Under the pieces are notes generated by a model. The model saw only the letters and a list, made by a program, of their open reading frames with translations. It was not told where the DNA came from and made no database searches. Shown in pieces: positions 34,004-43,906 of a DNA stretch of 64,000 nucleotides. Source of the stretch: Sphaerobacter thermophilus DSM 20745 (lineage in GTDB: Bacteria; Chloroflexota; Chloroflexia; Thermomicrobiales; Thermomicrobiaceae); contig NC_013523.1 in assembly GCF_000024985.1 (NCBI RefSeq), forward strand, positions 1,922,001-1,986,000, in the 5' to 3' direction. Made by a program: the position numbers and the translations under genes. Every line of letters begins with the position of its first letter. Position 1 is the first letter of the stretch.

Positions 34004-36994
34004 ATGGATAACATCTTCGGCATCTCCATGCAGTCGATCATGCTGGCACTGCTCATCGCGTTTGGGCTGTGCCTCGGCGTCGGTGGCTGGATCTACCTGC
34101 GCCAGCGCATCATCTTCCGCATGGGCATCCGGAACGCCCGGCGCCGACCGGCACAGACGTCCCTGATCGTCATCGGCCTGATGTTGAGCACGCTCATCAT
34201 CGCGGCCGCGCTGACGACCGGCGATACGTTGAACTACAGTGTCAAGGCCACGGTCCTGGACGTCCTCCAGCACACCGACGAACTGGTCGTCCCCGTGAAC
34301 GGGGACGATGCGGAGCCCAACGCCCAGCAGAGCGTCACCTTTCCGCAGCAGGTCGCCGCGGACCTGCAGGCCGCCCTGGCCGACGACCCCGTGATCGACG
34401 GGCTTATGCCCGTCCTGGCGCAGCCCGTCCCGATCCTCAACCCGAAGACCCAGCTCAGCGAGCCGATGGTGACCGCGGTGGGGATCGACCCCGCGGTGCT
34501 CGACCCCTTCGGCGGGCTGCGCGACCTCGAGGGGAACGACATCGATCTGACCGCCCTCCCCGAAGGCGCGGTCGTCCTTGGGAAGACGGCCGCCGAGCGC
34601 ATTGACGCGGGGATCGGCGACACCCTGACGGTCTACATCAAGAACCAGCCCCACGACATCACCGTGGCTGCCATCGCCCCCGACTCGATCCTGACCGGCA
34701 TGCAAGACCTGGGGCAGGCCGGCGGCTTCGTGATGACCCTCGACCGCGCCCAGGCGCTGCTCGAGCTGCCGGACCAGATCAGCTTCATCGCGGTGTCGAA
34801 CGCCGGTGGCGTCGAGGCTGGCGCCGAGGCGACCGACGCGGCGGTCGCGGCGATCGAGGCGGCTCTCGGCGATGCTCCATACGGGGCGGTGCGGGTCAAG
34901 CAGCGCGCGCTGAATACGGCCGAGGAGGGCGCAAACGTCTTCACCAGCATTTTCCTCGTGCTCGGGCTCTTCTCGATCGCGGCGGGCATCCTGCTGATCT
35001 TCCTGATCTTCGTCCTGCTGGCCGCGGAGCGGAAGCCCGAGATGGGCATGGCCCGCGCCGTCGGCATGAAGCGGCGCCAGTTGACTGAGATGTTCCTCGC
35101 CGAGGGCATCGCCTACGACCTCGTCTCAGCCCTGATCGGCTCAGCCCTCGGCGTCGGTGTGGCCTTCGTCATCGCGGGCGTCATGGGGCGGCTCGTCGGC
35201 GATTTCTTCACCATCGTCCCCACCGCGCACTGGCGTAGCCTGGTCGTGGCCTACAGCCTCGGCGTCGTCGTCACCTTCGTCACCATCGCCATCTCCTCCT
35301 GGCGCATTAGCCGGCTCAACATCGTGCGCGCCATCCGCGACATTCCCGAGCCGCAGCGCCAGCGGGCCGGCAACCGCTGGCTCATCTTCGGCATCCTCGG
35401 TGTGGTACTCGGCGCGCTGCTCATGTGGGTCGGTGCCGACAGCGAAAAGCTCTTCCCCTACTCCATCGGCATCTCCGTCTTGCCGCTCAGCCTGGCGGCG
35501 GCGCTGCGCCGCTTCGGGCTGCCTGCGCGCCCGCTGTACACCGTCGCCTCGCTCTTCGTCCTGGCCTACTGGCTGCTGCCCGATTCGATCCACCAGAAAA
35601 TCTTCCCGGTCCTCACCGGCGGCATGGAGATGTTCTTCGTCTCCGGCATCATGATGGTGGCCGCGGCCACCATGGCCATCATCTGGAACGCCGAGATCGG
35701 GACTACCCTGGTCGGCCTCTTTGGGCGGACCTTCAGCCGCTGGCTGCCCGCGGTCAAGACCGCTGTGGCCTACCCGTTGGCGAGCAAGGGCCGCACCGGC
35801 ATGACCATCGCCATGTTCAGCCTCATCGTCTTCTCGCTGGTCATGATGGCCACCATCGATCACAACTTCACCAGGATCTTCTCCGGTGAGGAGGCCGCGG
35901 CCGGCTGGGACATCACGGCAACACGGGTCATGAACGACCCGATGCCGCCCTTCGACCAGGCGCTGGCCGAGAGCGGAGTGGACACGAGCCGGGTCACCGC
36001 GACCGGCCGCGTGCGCCAGGTGGCATCGTACGACTCCCAGATTCGCCTCGCCGGCACCGAGGAGTGGAAGCGATACACCATCAACGGCGCCGATGCCTCC
36101 TTCATCGAGCACAGCCACGCACCGCTCTCGATCCGCGCCACCGGGTACGACAGCGACGCCGCCGTCTGGGAGGCGCTGCGCCAGAATCCCGATCTCGCCG
36201 TGATCGACAGCGTTGCGCTCCCCGGGCCGACCGTGCAGATCGGCTCAGCCGCGAACTTCTTCCTCCAGGGCGTCCAGCCGGGCGACACGACCATGGAGCC
36301 GATCCAGGTCGAGATCGGTGATCCCGTAAGCGGTCAGACACGCACGGTGACGATCATCGGCGTGATCAACCCGACGGTGTCGGTGCTCTACGGGCTTTAC
36401 GTCAACGACGAGGCGTTCGACCAGGTGTTCGCGCAGCCGACCCAGACCATGTACTACGTTCAGACGCAGGCCGGCACGGACAACGTCGCCTTCGCCAAGG
36501 AGATCAAGGCGAAGTTGATCGCCTACGGTGTTCAGGCGGAATCGCTTGAGAAGCTGATCGAGCAGGGAACGGGCGTGGCTCGCGGCTTCCTGATGCTCGT
36601 CGAGGGCTTCATGGCGCTCGGCCTCGTCGTCGGCATCGCGGCCCTCGGCGTGATCGCCTTCCGCTCGGTCGTTGAGCGACGCCAGCAGATCGGTATGCTC
36701 CGCGCGATCGGGTACAGCCGCGCCATGGTGGGTGCGAGCTTCCTGATCGAGTCGACGATGATTACCGTCCTGGGCGTCGGCTCGGGGACCATCCTGGGAC
36801 TGATCCTCTCCCGGAACCTGATGACGAGCGACGAGTTCACCGGCTCCAGCGGGGCCGCGGCGAGTTTCCTCGTCCCCTGGGGTACGATCGCGCTCTTCGT
36901 CGGCATCGCGCTGGTGGCCGCGCTCGTGATGGCCTACATCCCGGCCCGCAAGGCGGCCAGCGTTCCGATCGCCGACGCGCTGCGCTACGAGTAG
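34004..36994 (+). CDS. Double FtsX-domain ABC transporter permease
   Basis: The protein has 996 residues, large enough for two FtsX/MacB units. After one N-terminal helix comes a periplasmic-core-like domain (about 50-290), then FtsX helices (about 315-440; AAERKPEMGMARAVGMKRRQ). A run of hydrophobic segments (about 460-620), a second extracytoplasmic domain (about 640-850) and a second FtsX helix bundle (about 860-990; VERRQQIGMLRAIGYSRAMV) follow. Such permeases act as mechanotransmission exporters or lipoprotein extractors. It is preceded by AAGGGAAG and followed by a strong terminator, so it forms a two-gene operon with the ATPase. Confidence 0.92.
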   Translation: MDNIFGISMQSIMLALLIAFGLCLGVGGWIYLRQRIIFRMGIRNARRRPAQTSLIVIGLMLSTLIIAAALTTGDTLNYSVKATVLDVLQHTDELVVPVNGDDAEPNAQQSVTFPQQVAADLQAALADDPVIDGLMPVLAQPVPILNPKTQLSEPMVTAVGIDPAVLDPFGGLRDLEGNDIDLTALPEGAVVLGKTAAERIDAGIGDTLTVYIKNQPHDITVAAIAPDSILTGMQDLGQAGGFVMTLDRAQALLELPDQISFIAVSNAGGVEAGAEATDAAVAAIEAALGDAPYGAVRVKQRALNTAEEGANVFTSIFLVLGLFSIAAGILLIFLIFVLLAAERKPEMGMARAVGMKRRQLTEMFLAEGIAYDLVSALIGSALGVGVAFVIAGVMGRLVGDFFTIVPTAHWRSLVVAYSLGVVVTFVTIAISSWRISRLNIVRAIRDIPEPQRQRAGNRWLIFGILGVVLGALLMWVGADSEKLFPYSIGISVLPLSLAAALRRFGLPARPLYTVASLFVLAYWLLPDSIHQKIFPVLTGGMEMFFVSGIMMVAAATMAIIWNAEIGTTLVGLFGRTFSRWLPAVKTAVAYPLASKGRTGMTIAMFSLIVFSLVMMATIDHNFTRIFSGEEAAAGWDITATRVMNDPMPPFDQALAESGVDTSRVTATGRVRQVASYDSQIRLAGTEEWKRYTINGADASFIEHSHAPLSIRATGYDSDAAVWEALRQNPDLAVIDSVALPGPTVQIGSAANFFLQGVQPGDTTMEPIQVEIGDPVSGQTRTVTIIGVINPTVSVLYGLYVNDEAFDQVFAQPTQTMYYVQTQAGTDNVAFAKEIKAKLIAYGVQAESLEKLIEQGTGVARGFLMLVEGFMALGLVVGIAALGVIAFRSVVERRQQIGMLRAIGYSRAMVGASFLIESTMITVLGVGSGTILGLILSRNLMTSDEFTGSSGAAASFLVPWGTIALFVGIALVAALVMAYIPARKAASVPIADALRYE

Positions 36995-37016
36995 CACGCA
37001 GCACCGCGCACATCCG

Positions 37017-37057
37017 GCACGAAGCGGCGGCAGGTGCTCCCTGCCGCCGCTTCGTGC
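37017..37057 (+). terminator. Intrinsic terminator of the FtsX-type ABC operon
   Basis: A perfect 18-bp stem (37017-37034 with 37040-37057) and 5-nt loop begin 22 nt after the permease stop. Confidence 0.75.
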
Positions 37058-37138
37058 TTGCGGGGTACGGCAAGGTCCGGCATAGTGGGCACGCGGGCAA
37101 TCAATCGCTTGCGGCCAACCGGGGAGGGGACGACGCCC

Positions 37139-38020
37139 ATGACCAGCGGACGACAGTGGCCACCGGTGAGCACCTTCTCGATCGTGGCTTACGACCGGGC
37201 CACGGGCGACCTCGGCATCGCCGTGCAGTCGAAGTTCCTGGCGGTTGGCGCGGTTGTGCCGTGGGCCCGAGCCGGGGTCGGCGCCGTCGCCACCCAGGCC
37301 TGGTGCGACACCAGCCACGGTCCACGAGGGCTCGACCTGATGGCCGGCGGCGCCTCGGCCGGGGAAGCCCTGGCCGCGATCATCGGCACTGGCGAAGGGC
37401 ATGAGCGCCGCCAGGTCGGGATGGTAGATGCGCGTGGCCGGGCAGCGAGCTATACCGGCCCGGAGGCACCCGCCTGGGCCGGCAGCATCGTCGGGGACGG
37501 CTTCTGTTGCCAGGGGAACATTCTGGCCGGGCCCCAGGTGGTCCGGGCTATGGCCAACGCCTACCGGTCCACGACCGGCAGCTTCGCCAACCGGCTGCTC
37601 GCTGCACTCGAAGCGGGGCAGGCAGCCGGCGGGGACAGCCGCGGCCAGCAATCGGCCGCGATCCTCGTCGTGCGCGAGAAGGGCGGATTCCTCGGTGGCA
37701 ACGACCGCTACATCGACCTGCGCGTCGACGACCACCCCCGCCCGATCGAGGAGCTACGCCGGCTGGTCATGCTCCACCGGGTCTACTTCCAGACCGACGA
37801 GGCCGATCTGGTCGTGCCGGACGAGGCGCTGATAGCGACCATCCGCCGTCAGCTCGTCGCGACGGGCGACCTCCCCGACGGCACCGACGACCCCGCCGCC
37901 ATCACCGCGGCATTGGAGCGCTTCGCCAGCCGCGAGAACCTCGAATCGCGCCTGCGCGATGACGGCCAGATCGACACCGTGATCCTGGAGTTCCTTCGCA
38001 AGGCCGCCGGCGACACCTGA
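37139..38020 (+). CDS. DUF1028 (Ntn-hydrolase-like) protein
   Basis: The protein has 293 residues. The N-terminal TFSIVAYDRATGDLGIAVQS and VPWARAGVGAVATQAW are the DUF1028 signature, distantly related to Ntn hydrolases. The downstream GDGFCCQGNILAG block is also conserved. A C-terminal extension (about 210-293) with a peptidoglycan-binding-like helical region is common in the family. Reaction unknown. ATG at 37139 follows GGGGAGGGG. Confidence 0.87.
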   Translation: MTSGRQWPPVSTFSIVAYDRATGDLGIAVQSKFLAVGAVVPWARAGVGAVATQAWCDTSHGPRGLDLMAGGASAGEALAAIIGTGEGHERRQVGMVDARGRAASYTGPEAPAWAGSIVGDGFCCQGNILAGPQVVRAMANAYRSTTGSFANRLLAALEAGQAAGGDSRGQQSAAILVVREKGGFLGGNDRYIDLRVDDHPRPIEELRRLVMLHRVYFQTDEADLVVPDEALIATIRRQLVATGDLPDGTDDPAAITAALERFASRENLESRLRDDGQIDTVILEFLRKAAGDT

Positions 38021-38064
38021 CCACCGCACGCGTGATCGGCGGCCACTCGGCGCGGAACAGACCC

Positions 38065-38802
38065 CTACCAGCGCTGGAAGGCGCGGTAGCCGCGCCGGGC
38101 TGCGCGCTGGCGTTCAACTGCCTTCGGGTCGCGGAACACCCAGACGAGGACCAGGCCGGTCACGAAGCCGCCGACGTGCGCCCAGAACGCCACCCCGCCG
38201 GTCTGCTGCGTCTCGATACCCAGCGTGGCCAGCCCGCTCAACAGTTGCAGCAGGAACCAGAGCCCGATCATGATGACCGCGGGGACCATCACGACGGTGA
38301 TGAAGAAGCCGAGAACCACGAGCACGCGCACCAGCCCGCCGGGGTACATCACGAAGTAGGCCCCGAGCACGGCGGCGATTGCGCCGCTCGCGCCGATCAT
38401 CGGCGTGGTGCTGTCCGGGCCGGCGAGGAAGATTTGGGCCAGCGCTGCGCCGATGCCGCCCAGGAGATAGAAGATCAGGTAGCGCAGGTGCCCCATCGAG
38501 TCTTCGACGTTGTCGCCGAAGATCCATAGGAACAGCATGTTGCCCAGCAGGTGCGCCCACCCGCCGTGGAGAAACATCGACGTGAGGATGGTCAGGTAAA
38601 TCGGGAACGGGGCGAGCGGCGGTATATCCACCCCTTGCGTGATCTCGGCGGGCACGATCCCGAACCGGTAGACGAACACCTCGAGCTGGTCCATCGGCAG
38701 TGAAACCTCGTAGAGGAAGACCAGCACGTTGAGGACGATCAACGTGTAGTTCACGAACGGGGTCGTACGGCGTCCCCGGTTGTCATCACCGATCGGGATC
38801 AT
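38065..38802 (-). CDS. Rhomboid-family intramembrane serine protease
   Basis: The protein has 245 residues with six to seven membrane helices. Catalytic features are present: HGGWAHLLGNM in the second helix, the nucleophile Ser139 in GASG and His209 in FWAHVGG. It should cleave transmembrane substrates within the bilayer. It is last in a minus-strand run with a GT-C transferase and two YtxH-like genes. ATG at 38802. Confidence 0.92.
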   Translation of the reverse strand: MIPIGDDNRGRRTTPFVNYTLIVLNVLVFLYEVSLPMDQLEVFVYRFGIVPAEITQGVDIPPLAPFPIYLTILTSMFLHGGWAHLLGNMLFLWIFGDNVEDSMGHLRYLIFYLLGGIGAALAQIFLAGPDSTTPMIGASGAIAAVLGAYFVMYPGGLVRVLVVLGFFITVVMVPAVIMIGLWFLLQLLSGLATLGIETQQTGGVAFWAHVGGFVTGLVLVWVFRDPKAVERQRAARRGYRAFQRW

Positions 38803-38841
38803 GCGCGGTCCCTCTCTCCGGCCCAGCCCCGCCGGTGCGGC

Positions 38842-40443
38842 CTACGGCTGGGCCGGAGGACGATCGCGGAAACTCGGGCTGCGGAACGCGTTCTCATGCA
38901 GCACTCGGATCTTCCGATCCGCGAAGCTGAGGTAGGTCGTACCCGGCGGTGACCGGTGGACCAGGAGCGGTCGACCGTCGGGGAGGTCCCAGCGGGACCA
39001 GGTGATCGCGTCCGGCACCCGCTCCGCGAGCGAGTTGTCCAGGACCACAATATACTCCAGATCGGTGACGCGGACGAGAGCGTGGGCGTAGAGTGTCGGG
39101 TCGAGCCGGTAGTCGGACTGCCCGTCGATGGCATCGTAGAGGCTACCCCAGTTGCCGTGCCAGTCGCGCCCAACGCCCACGACGGAGTACTGGGGGAGCA
39201 GATAGCCCGCGATGCGGAACGATTGGCGGCCGTCCGAACTGGTCAAGACCACAGTGCGGTCCGGAGGAAGCTCAGAGACGATGCGCGTCACCTCGCGCCA
39301 GGCCGCATTGTGGGCCGCCAGTGCACCCCGGCTGGGCTGCATCTCGTGTCCCGGCATCGCCAGCGGCGGCGTCAGCAGGAAGGCAAGCGCACCCGCCAGC
39401 GCGAGCGCAACCAGGCGAGCCGCCGCCACCCGGCCGTCCAACATCCCGGCGCGTTCGAGGGCCAGCAGGCCGAGGATCGTCACTGGGGGCAGGATCAGCA
39501 GCAGGTAGCCCCACTGGCCGAAGTGCACCAGCGTGAACATCAGCACCGGCGGGATCAGCCACGCCCAGAGGAGGCAGGCCCGCGGCGACAACGGCCGCAA
39601 CGACGGCCGCGCGCGAACCACGGCTACCGCCACCACGACCGCGAAGAGGTTCAACATGACCGCGCTGGCACTGACCACCGACCACAGATTGCCAAGCCAG
39701 CGCATGCTCGGCCCCGACGCCAGCGAGGTCGGCTCGACCGCGATCCGGGTCAGGAGGCGCAGTTGCGTCCAATACTCCACTGGGCCGCCCGACACGACAA
39801 CCAGCGGCACCGCCCAGGCCAGGCAGCCTGCTGCGGTGACCCCGGCCGCGAGCGCTCGTACCCTCCAGCGCATCGTCCAGACGCCGAACAGCCAGACCAG
39901 CCCAAGGAGCGGCAGTGCGGTCGGGCGCAGCCCACCCGTAAAGGCTGTGGTTAGCCCCAGCCAGAGCGCGCTCCAGCGATCGGGCCGGGTGTAGGCACGC
40001 CACGCCGCCAGCGCCACCAGGACGCCCGCCGCGGCCTCCGGGGCGTAGGAGAGAGCCGTCTCCCCGTAGAACCAGAGCAACGGATTGACCGCCACCAGCA
40101 GCGCCGCCCAGGCACCAACCCGGCGGCTGGCGAGGCGCTCGCCGATCGCAGCCGTGCCCCAGACCACCACGAGGCTGGCGATGATGCTCAGGGCAATCAG
40201 AGCCTGGTTCGGGTCGGGGATCAACGCGTTCGCCCCGCGCCCGAGCAGGACGTAGAGCGGGTTACCCGGTGGATGCGGCCGGTGAAGCGCGATGTCGAAG
40301 CGCTCCAGTGCTAGCAGGTACTGCACCGCATCCCAGTTGATGGGCACCTCTGAGCGGAATGGCAGGCGCGTCAGCGCCGTCAGGAGCAGCAGGCTCGCGC
40401 TGGTGGCTTCCCACCACCGAGCCGTCAATCGACTTCGCAGCAT
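38842..40443 (-). CDS. GT-C fold membrane glycosyltransferase-like protein (PMT/ArnT-like)
   Basis: The protein has 533 residues. About 10-11 hydrophobic segments occupy the first 370 residues, then an extracytoplasmic globular domain follows. The first loop carries INWDAVQYLLALERFDIALH, the Asp expected in GT-C donor binding, and PHPPGNPLYVLLG as in related dolichyl-phosphate-mannose transferases. It likely transfers a polyprenyl-phosphate-linked sugar to a lipid or protein outside the cell. It follows the small YtxH-like gene by 23 nt. Confidence 0.8.
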   Translation of the reverse strand: MLRSRLTARWWEATSASLLLLTALTRLPFRSEVPINWDAVQYLLALERFDIALHRPHPPGNPLYVLLGRGANALIPDPNQALIALSIIASLVVVWGTAAIGERLASRRVGAWAALLVAVNPLLWFYGETALSYAPEAAAGVLVALAAWRAYTRPDRWSALWLGLTTAFTGGLRPTALPLLGLVWLFGVWTMRWRVRALAAGVTAAGCLAWAVPLVVVSGGPVEYWTQLRLLTRIAVEPTSLASGPSMRWLGNLWSVVSASAVMLNLFAVVVAVAVVRARPSLRPLSPRACLLWAWLIPPVLMFTLVHFGQWGYLLLILPPVTILGLLALERAGMLDGRVAAARLVALALAGALAFLLTPPLAMPGHEMQPSRGALAAHNAAWREVTRIVSELPPDRTVVLTSSDGRQSFRIAGYLLPQYSVVGVGRDWHGNWGSLYDAIDGQSDYRLDPTLYAHALVRVTDLEYIVVLDNSLAERVPDAITWSRWDLPDGRPLLVHRSPPGTTYLSFADRKIRVLHENAFRSPSFRDRPPAQP

Positions 40444-40466
40444 ACCCTAGCCAGCGCGGGGCCGCC

Positions 40467-40640
40467 CTATCGCTGCGCCCCCATCGTCCCGCGGATGCCG
40501 CCGGTGAGGTCGCGAGCGGTGGAGGTCACCCAGCGCACGAGTTCCCGCCGCGTCTCGGCCCCGCGGCGTGGCGCGAACAGAAGGCCGATGACGAGGCCGT
40601 ACGTCATGAACTTGAGGGCAGTGCGCATCCGGGTCAACAT
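40467..40640 (-). CDS. Small YtxH-like membrane protein (57 aa)
   Basis: A 57-residue ORF. Residues about 8-25 (LKFMTYGLVIGLLFAPRRG) form one short membrane segment ending in the APRRGAETRREL motif typical of YtxH/gas-vesicle-like stress proteins (usual APxSGxE/TR). An amphipathic helix follows. AGGGAGAG precedes the ATG. It lies 18 nt after the larger YtxH-like gene and 23 nt before the GT-C gene, all on the minus strand. Confidence 0.7.
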   Translation of the reverse strand: MLTRMRTALKFMTYGLVIGLLFAPRRGAETRRELVRWVTSTARDLTGGIRGTMGAQR

Positions 40641-40658
40641 GCTCGGCTCTCCCTACCA

Positions 40659-41063
40659 TCAGGTTCGGCCGGCAGGCAGGTCCCCCTCGCCGGACCGCTC
40701 CTCGGTCGCCGCGGGCGTCTCATCCGCCGTCGCGGGCGACGCAGTGGGCATCGCGGTGGTGACTTCAGCCGCCGATTCCGGTCCCGGCGCGGGTTCCGGC
40801 GCCGGCGTCGGCGCGGGCGGCGGTGTCATCTCGTACGGATACTCGGCCGGCTCCTCGCCGGTAGTCGCCAGCAGGTCGGACAAGACCGGCACCTGCGCCG
40901 CTGCCTCACGTGCACGCTGCTCCAGCTCCCGGGCCCGCCGCGCGATCTCCGCGCGCACCTCTTCGCCGGACCGGGGCGTCAGCCAGAGCGTCGCACTCGC
41001 GCTGGCGATCGCACCAAGCACAACCCCAGCGATGAAGGCGCCGTCACCACGGTCGTCAGCCAT
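40659..41063 (-). CDS. YtxH-domain protein with acidic Pro/Ala-rich tail
   Basis: The protein has 134 residues. An N-terminal membrane helix (about 10-28, GVVLGAIASASATLWLTP) is followed by RSGEEVRAEIARRARELEQR, the YtxH signature, a short coiled coil, and a disordered tail rich in Pro, Ala, Glu and Thr (about 70-134). YtxH proteins are linked to general stress in bacilli; mechanism unknown. It heads the minus-strand run YtxH-YtxH-GT-C-rhomboid. Confidence 0.75.
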   Translation of the reverse strand: MADDRGDGAFIAGVVLGAIASASATLWLTPRSGEEVRAEIARRARELEQRAREAAAQVPVLSDLLATTGEEPAEYPYEMTPPPAPTPAPEPAPGPESAAEVTTAMPTASPATADETPAATEERSGEGDLPAGRT

Positions 41064-41146
41064 GTCTCCTCCTTCGCGCCCGAACCCATCCCGACAGGCG
41101 CGTTGGCCTGTCGGCCCATCGATCGTGGTTAGACTACCGCAACAGG

Positions 41147-42451
41147 ATGGGACCGACTACCACACGCCGGTCCGGGGCGCGATTCCCCGTCGCGACCATC
41201 AATCCCCGTGCCACCGCCACACCCGCTCCCGCGTTCCGCCGCAGAACCGCACGTATCGACTCGGTCCAGTTGACCGACGGCGAGTGCGACGACACCGGGC
41301 ACGCTGCCGATGTCTACAGCTTCTCGCCCGACGGCACTCGGGTCGTCTACTGCAGCAACCGGGATACAGATCTGAACCAGCGCCGCCTCTGGATCGTCGA
41401 CCTCGAGCGCGGCGAGTCAACGCTGCTCACCCCTGGTCCAGGCACTGACTCGTGCGCCTCGTGGTCGCCCGACGGCCGCTGGATCGCCTACGTCCACTGT
41501 GGACCATACGAGAGCGCCGACATCTGGCTGGTCAATCCCGAGAGCGGCGAGCGACGACAGGTCTCGCGCTCGATGCCCGAGAGCCTGACGCCCGAGAAGA
41601 TCACCCTGCCGACGCATATCACCTACCCGAGCGAGGATGGGCTGGCGGTACATGCCGACCTGTTCCTGCCCAAGGGGTTCGATCCGAACCACCGCTACCC
41701 GGCGGTCGTCTGGGTCCACGGCGGCATGGCTCGGCAGATGCGCTACGGCTGGCACCCGATGCGCTCCTATGCTGTGTTCTACTCCTTCCACCAGTATCTG
41801 CTCCATCGGGGTTTCGTTGTGCTCTCGGTCGACTACCGCGGCAGCATCGGGTATGGACGCGCCTACGAGGAAGCCACCTACCGCTCGATGTGCCAGGCGG
41901 AGCTGGCTGACGTCGTGGCCGGGGCGACCTACCTGCGGTCGCTACCCTACATCGACCCGGAAGCTATCGCTGTCTATGGCCTCAGCTACGGCGGCTATCT
42001 GACGCTGGGCGCCCTGACCAAGTATCCGGACGCCTTTGCCCTCGGCATCAACATCGCCGGTGTGTGGGACTGGGAGCAGTATGAGCGCTGGCGCGAGCAG
42101 CAGTACCCGGGGAGCCCCTGGCACGGCATCGCCCGCCTCGACGGGCCGAAGGGAGAGCACAACGCGGACGTGTGGTACAACGCCTCGCCGCTCAACTTCG
42201 TTCACGGTCTGAGCAAGCCGCTCCTGAACCTGATGGGGACCGAGGACGAGCGGGTCGACTTCGCCCAGATGGATGCCATCATCCGGGACTGCGTGGAGCA
42301 CGGGAAGGATTTCGCCGTCGTCTACTATCCGGGCGAGACGCACATGTTCACCTGGCGTAAGACCTGGGAGGATGCGTTCCCGCGGATCGAGCGCGCCTTC
42401 AAGCGGTACCTCACCGTCCCGCCCGCGGAGCGTCCACCGGCGATGATCTAG
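41147..42451 (+). CDS. S9 prolyl-oligopeptidase family peptidase with shortened propeller
   Basis: The protein has 434 residues. The alpha/beta-hydrolase domain (about 160-434) has the full triad: Ser280 in GLSYGGY, Asp367 in GTEDERVD and His399 in GETHMF. The N-terminal part keeps only about two propeller blades (about 50-150; VYSFSPDGTRVVYCSN, ASWSPDGRWIAYVHC), whereas relatives of this type are usually about 600-700 residues with a complete propeller. The first 40 residues are Arg/Pro/Thr-rich. I read this as a 5' deletion that still leaves an open frame, or a genuinely short form. There is no signal peptide. Confidence 0.85.
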   Translation: MGPTTTRRSGARFPVATINPRATATPAPAFRRRTARIDSVQLTDGECDDTGHAADVYSFSPDGTRVVYCSNRDTDLNQRRLWIVDLERGESTLLTPGPGTDSCASWSPDGRWIAYVHCGPYESADIWLVNPESGERRQVSRSMPESLTPEKITLPTHITYPSEDGLAVHADLFLPKGFDPNHRYPAVVWVHGGMARQMRYGWHPMRSYAVFYSFHQYLLHRGFVVLSVDYRGSIGYGRAYEEATYRSMCQAELADVVAGATYLRSLPYIDPEAIAVYGLSYGGYLTLGALTKYPDAFALGINIAGVWDWEQYERWREQQYPGSPWHGIARLDGPKGEHNADVWYNASPLNFVHGLSKPLLNLMGTEDERVDFAQMDAIIRDCVEHGKDFAVVYYPGETHMFTWRKTWEDAFPRIERAFKRYLTVPPAERPPAMI

Positions 42452-42470
42452 CGCGGCGTCCGCGCCGCGC
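42451..42470 (+). terminator. Hairpin after the S9 peptidase gene
   Basis: An 8-bp G/C stem (42451-42458 with 42463-42470) starts at the stop codon. A longer-range 9-bp stem lies at 42494-42502 with 42529-42537. T runs are absent. Confidence 0.45.
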
Positions 42471-42676
42471 CGTGCCTACCCGTGATTGGAAGCGAGGCAG
42501 GGAGCAGGGTCGCTCGGGCCGATCCGTGCCCTGCCTCAGGTCTCGTTGTCCGGGTACCCGGAGTGGCCTGGGACAGACGTTAGCGTAGCATATCCCCTCG
42601 GTAGGATTCCTCCGTGGGCGATGCGCGGTTTCATGCTCTCTGATTGATTGCGCCGCACGGAGGAGCGGCGGGCCTG

Positions 42677-42685
42677 TGCTATTAT
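42677..42685 (+). promoter_or_regulatory. Extended -10 promoter of sucCD
   Basis: TGCTATTAT (TG 42677-42678, -10 42680-42685) stands 62 nt before the sucC ATG. No clear -35 is seen. Confidence 0.5.
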
Positions 42686-42746
42686 CGGGGACGCGATTGG
42701 ACCGCGGTGGGGCGGGCCAGCCGCCCTACGACGTCGGGGGTGATGG

Positions 42747-43886
42747 ATGAACATTCACGAGTACCAGGCTGCCGAGATCCTCAAGGGGTACGGCATCCCA
42801 ATCAACCAGGGGATCGTCGCGACCACGCCGGACGAGGTCGCAGCAGCGGCTGGGCAACTCGGCGGTACGGTGGTAGTCAAGGCGCAGGTGCATACCGGCG
42901 GGCGCGGTAAAGCGGGTGGAGTCAAGCTGGCGCATTCGCCGGAGGAAGCCCGGGAAGTTGGCAGCCGCATCCTGGGCATGGATATCCGCGGCCACACCGT
43001 GCACAAGGTGCTGGTCGCGCCGGGCGTGGACATCGCACGGGAGTACTATCTCGGGGTCGTGATCGACCGCGCCGCCCGCGGTATCACGATCATGGCAAGC
43101 AGCGCGGGTGGGGTCGACATTGAAGAGGTGGCCCGCGAGACGCCCGAGAAGATCCACCGCGAAGCGGCGAATCCCTTCCTCGGTTTCCACGACTACCAGG
43201 CCCGCCGCCTGGCGTTCAAGCTGGGGATCGAGCCGGACCTCGTCGGCGGCTTCGCCCGGATCGCCCGCCAGCTCTTCGAGGCATTCGTTCAGTCCGACGC
43301 CTCGCTGGCGGAGATCAACCCGCTGGTGCTCACCGCGGACCGGACCTGGCTGGCGCTCGACTCCAAGATCACTATCGACGATAGCGCGCTGGTCCGCCAT
43401 CCGGACCTGGAGCAACTGCGCGACCTGCAGGAGGAGAACGCGACTGAGCTGGAGGCGCGTGCAGCCGGGATTAGCTTCGTCAAGCTCGACGGCAACATCG
43501 GCTGCGTCGTCAACGGTGCCGGGCTCTCGATGGCGACCATGGACGCCATCAAGCACTATGGCGGCGAGCCGGCCAACTTCCTCGACGTCGGCGGCGGCGC
43601 GAGCGCCGAGCAGGTGGAGAAAGCACTGCGGCTGGTTCTGGCCGACTCCAACGTGCGGGCTGTGCTGATCAACATCTTCGGCGGCATCACGCGCTGTGAC
43701 GAGGTCGCGCGCGGGCTGCTCGCCGCCATGGACGCGGTCAAGCCGACGGTCCCCTTCGTCATCCGACTGGTCGGCACCAACCAGGACGAGGGGCGCCGCA
43801 TCCTGGCGGATGCGGGGATCACGGTGGTCGATACGATGCCGGAAGCGGCCGAGCGGGTCGTCGCGGCGGCAAGCGGCGCGGCCTAA
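42747..43886 (+). CDS. sucC: Succinate-CoA ligase (ADP-forming) subunit beta
   Basis: The protein has 379 residues, close to the usual 385-390. The N-terminal [18 protein letters not shown], the ATP-grasp region ([18 protein letters not shown]) and the C-terminal [16 protein letters not shown] phosphate-site motif are clear. It couples succinyl-CoA cleavage to nucleotide phosphorylation in the citric acid cycle. It is followed 20 nt later by sucD, the usual operon. Confidence 0.96.
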   Translation: MNIHEYQAAEILKGYGIPINQGIVATTPDEVAAAAGQLGGTVVVKAQVHTGGRGKAGGVKLAHSPEEAREVGSRILGMDIRGHTVHKVLVAPGVDIAREYYLGVVIDRAARGITIMASSAGGVDIEEVARETPEKIHREAANPFLGFHDYQARRLAFKLGIEPDLVGGFARIARQLFEAFVQSDASLAEINPLVLTADRTWLALDSKITIDDSALVRHPDLEQLRDLQEENATELEARAAGISFVKLDGNIGCVVNGAGLSMATMDAIKHYGGEPANFLDVGGGASAEQVEKALRLVLADSNVRAVLINIFGGITRCDEVARGLLAAMDAVKPTVPFVIRLVGTNQDEGRRILADAGITVVDTMPEAAERVVAAASGAA

Positions 43887-43906
43887 CGCCGGGTGGGAGG
43901 AAACGC

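Noticed and set aside
36245-37735. 496-codon minus-strand ORF over the ABC permease 3' end and the DUF1028 gene
   Set aside because: Spans two real plus-strand genes and their terminator; no family resemblance.
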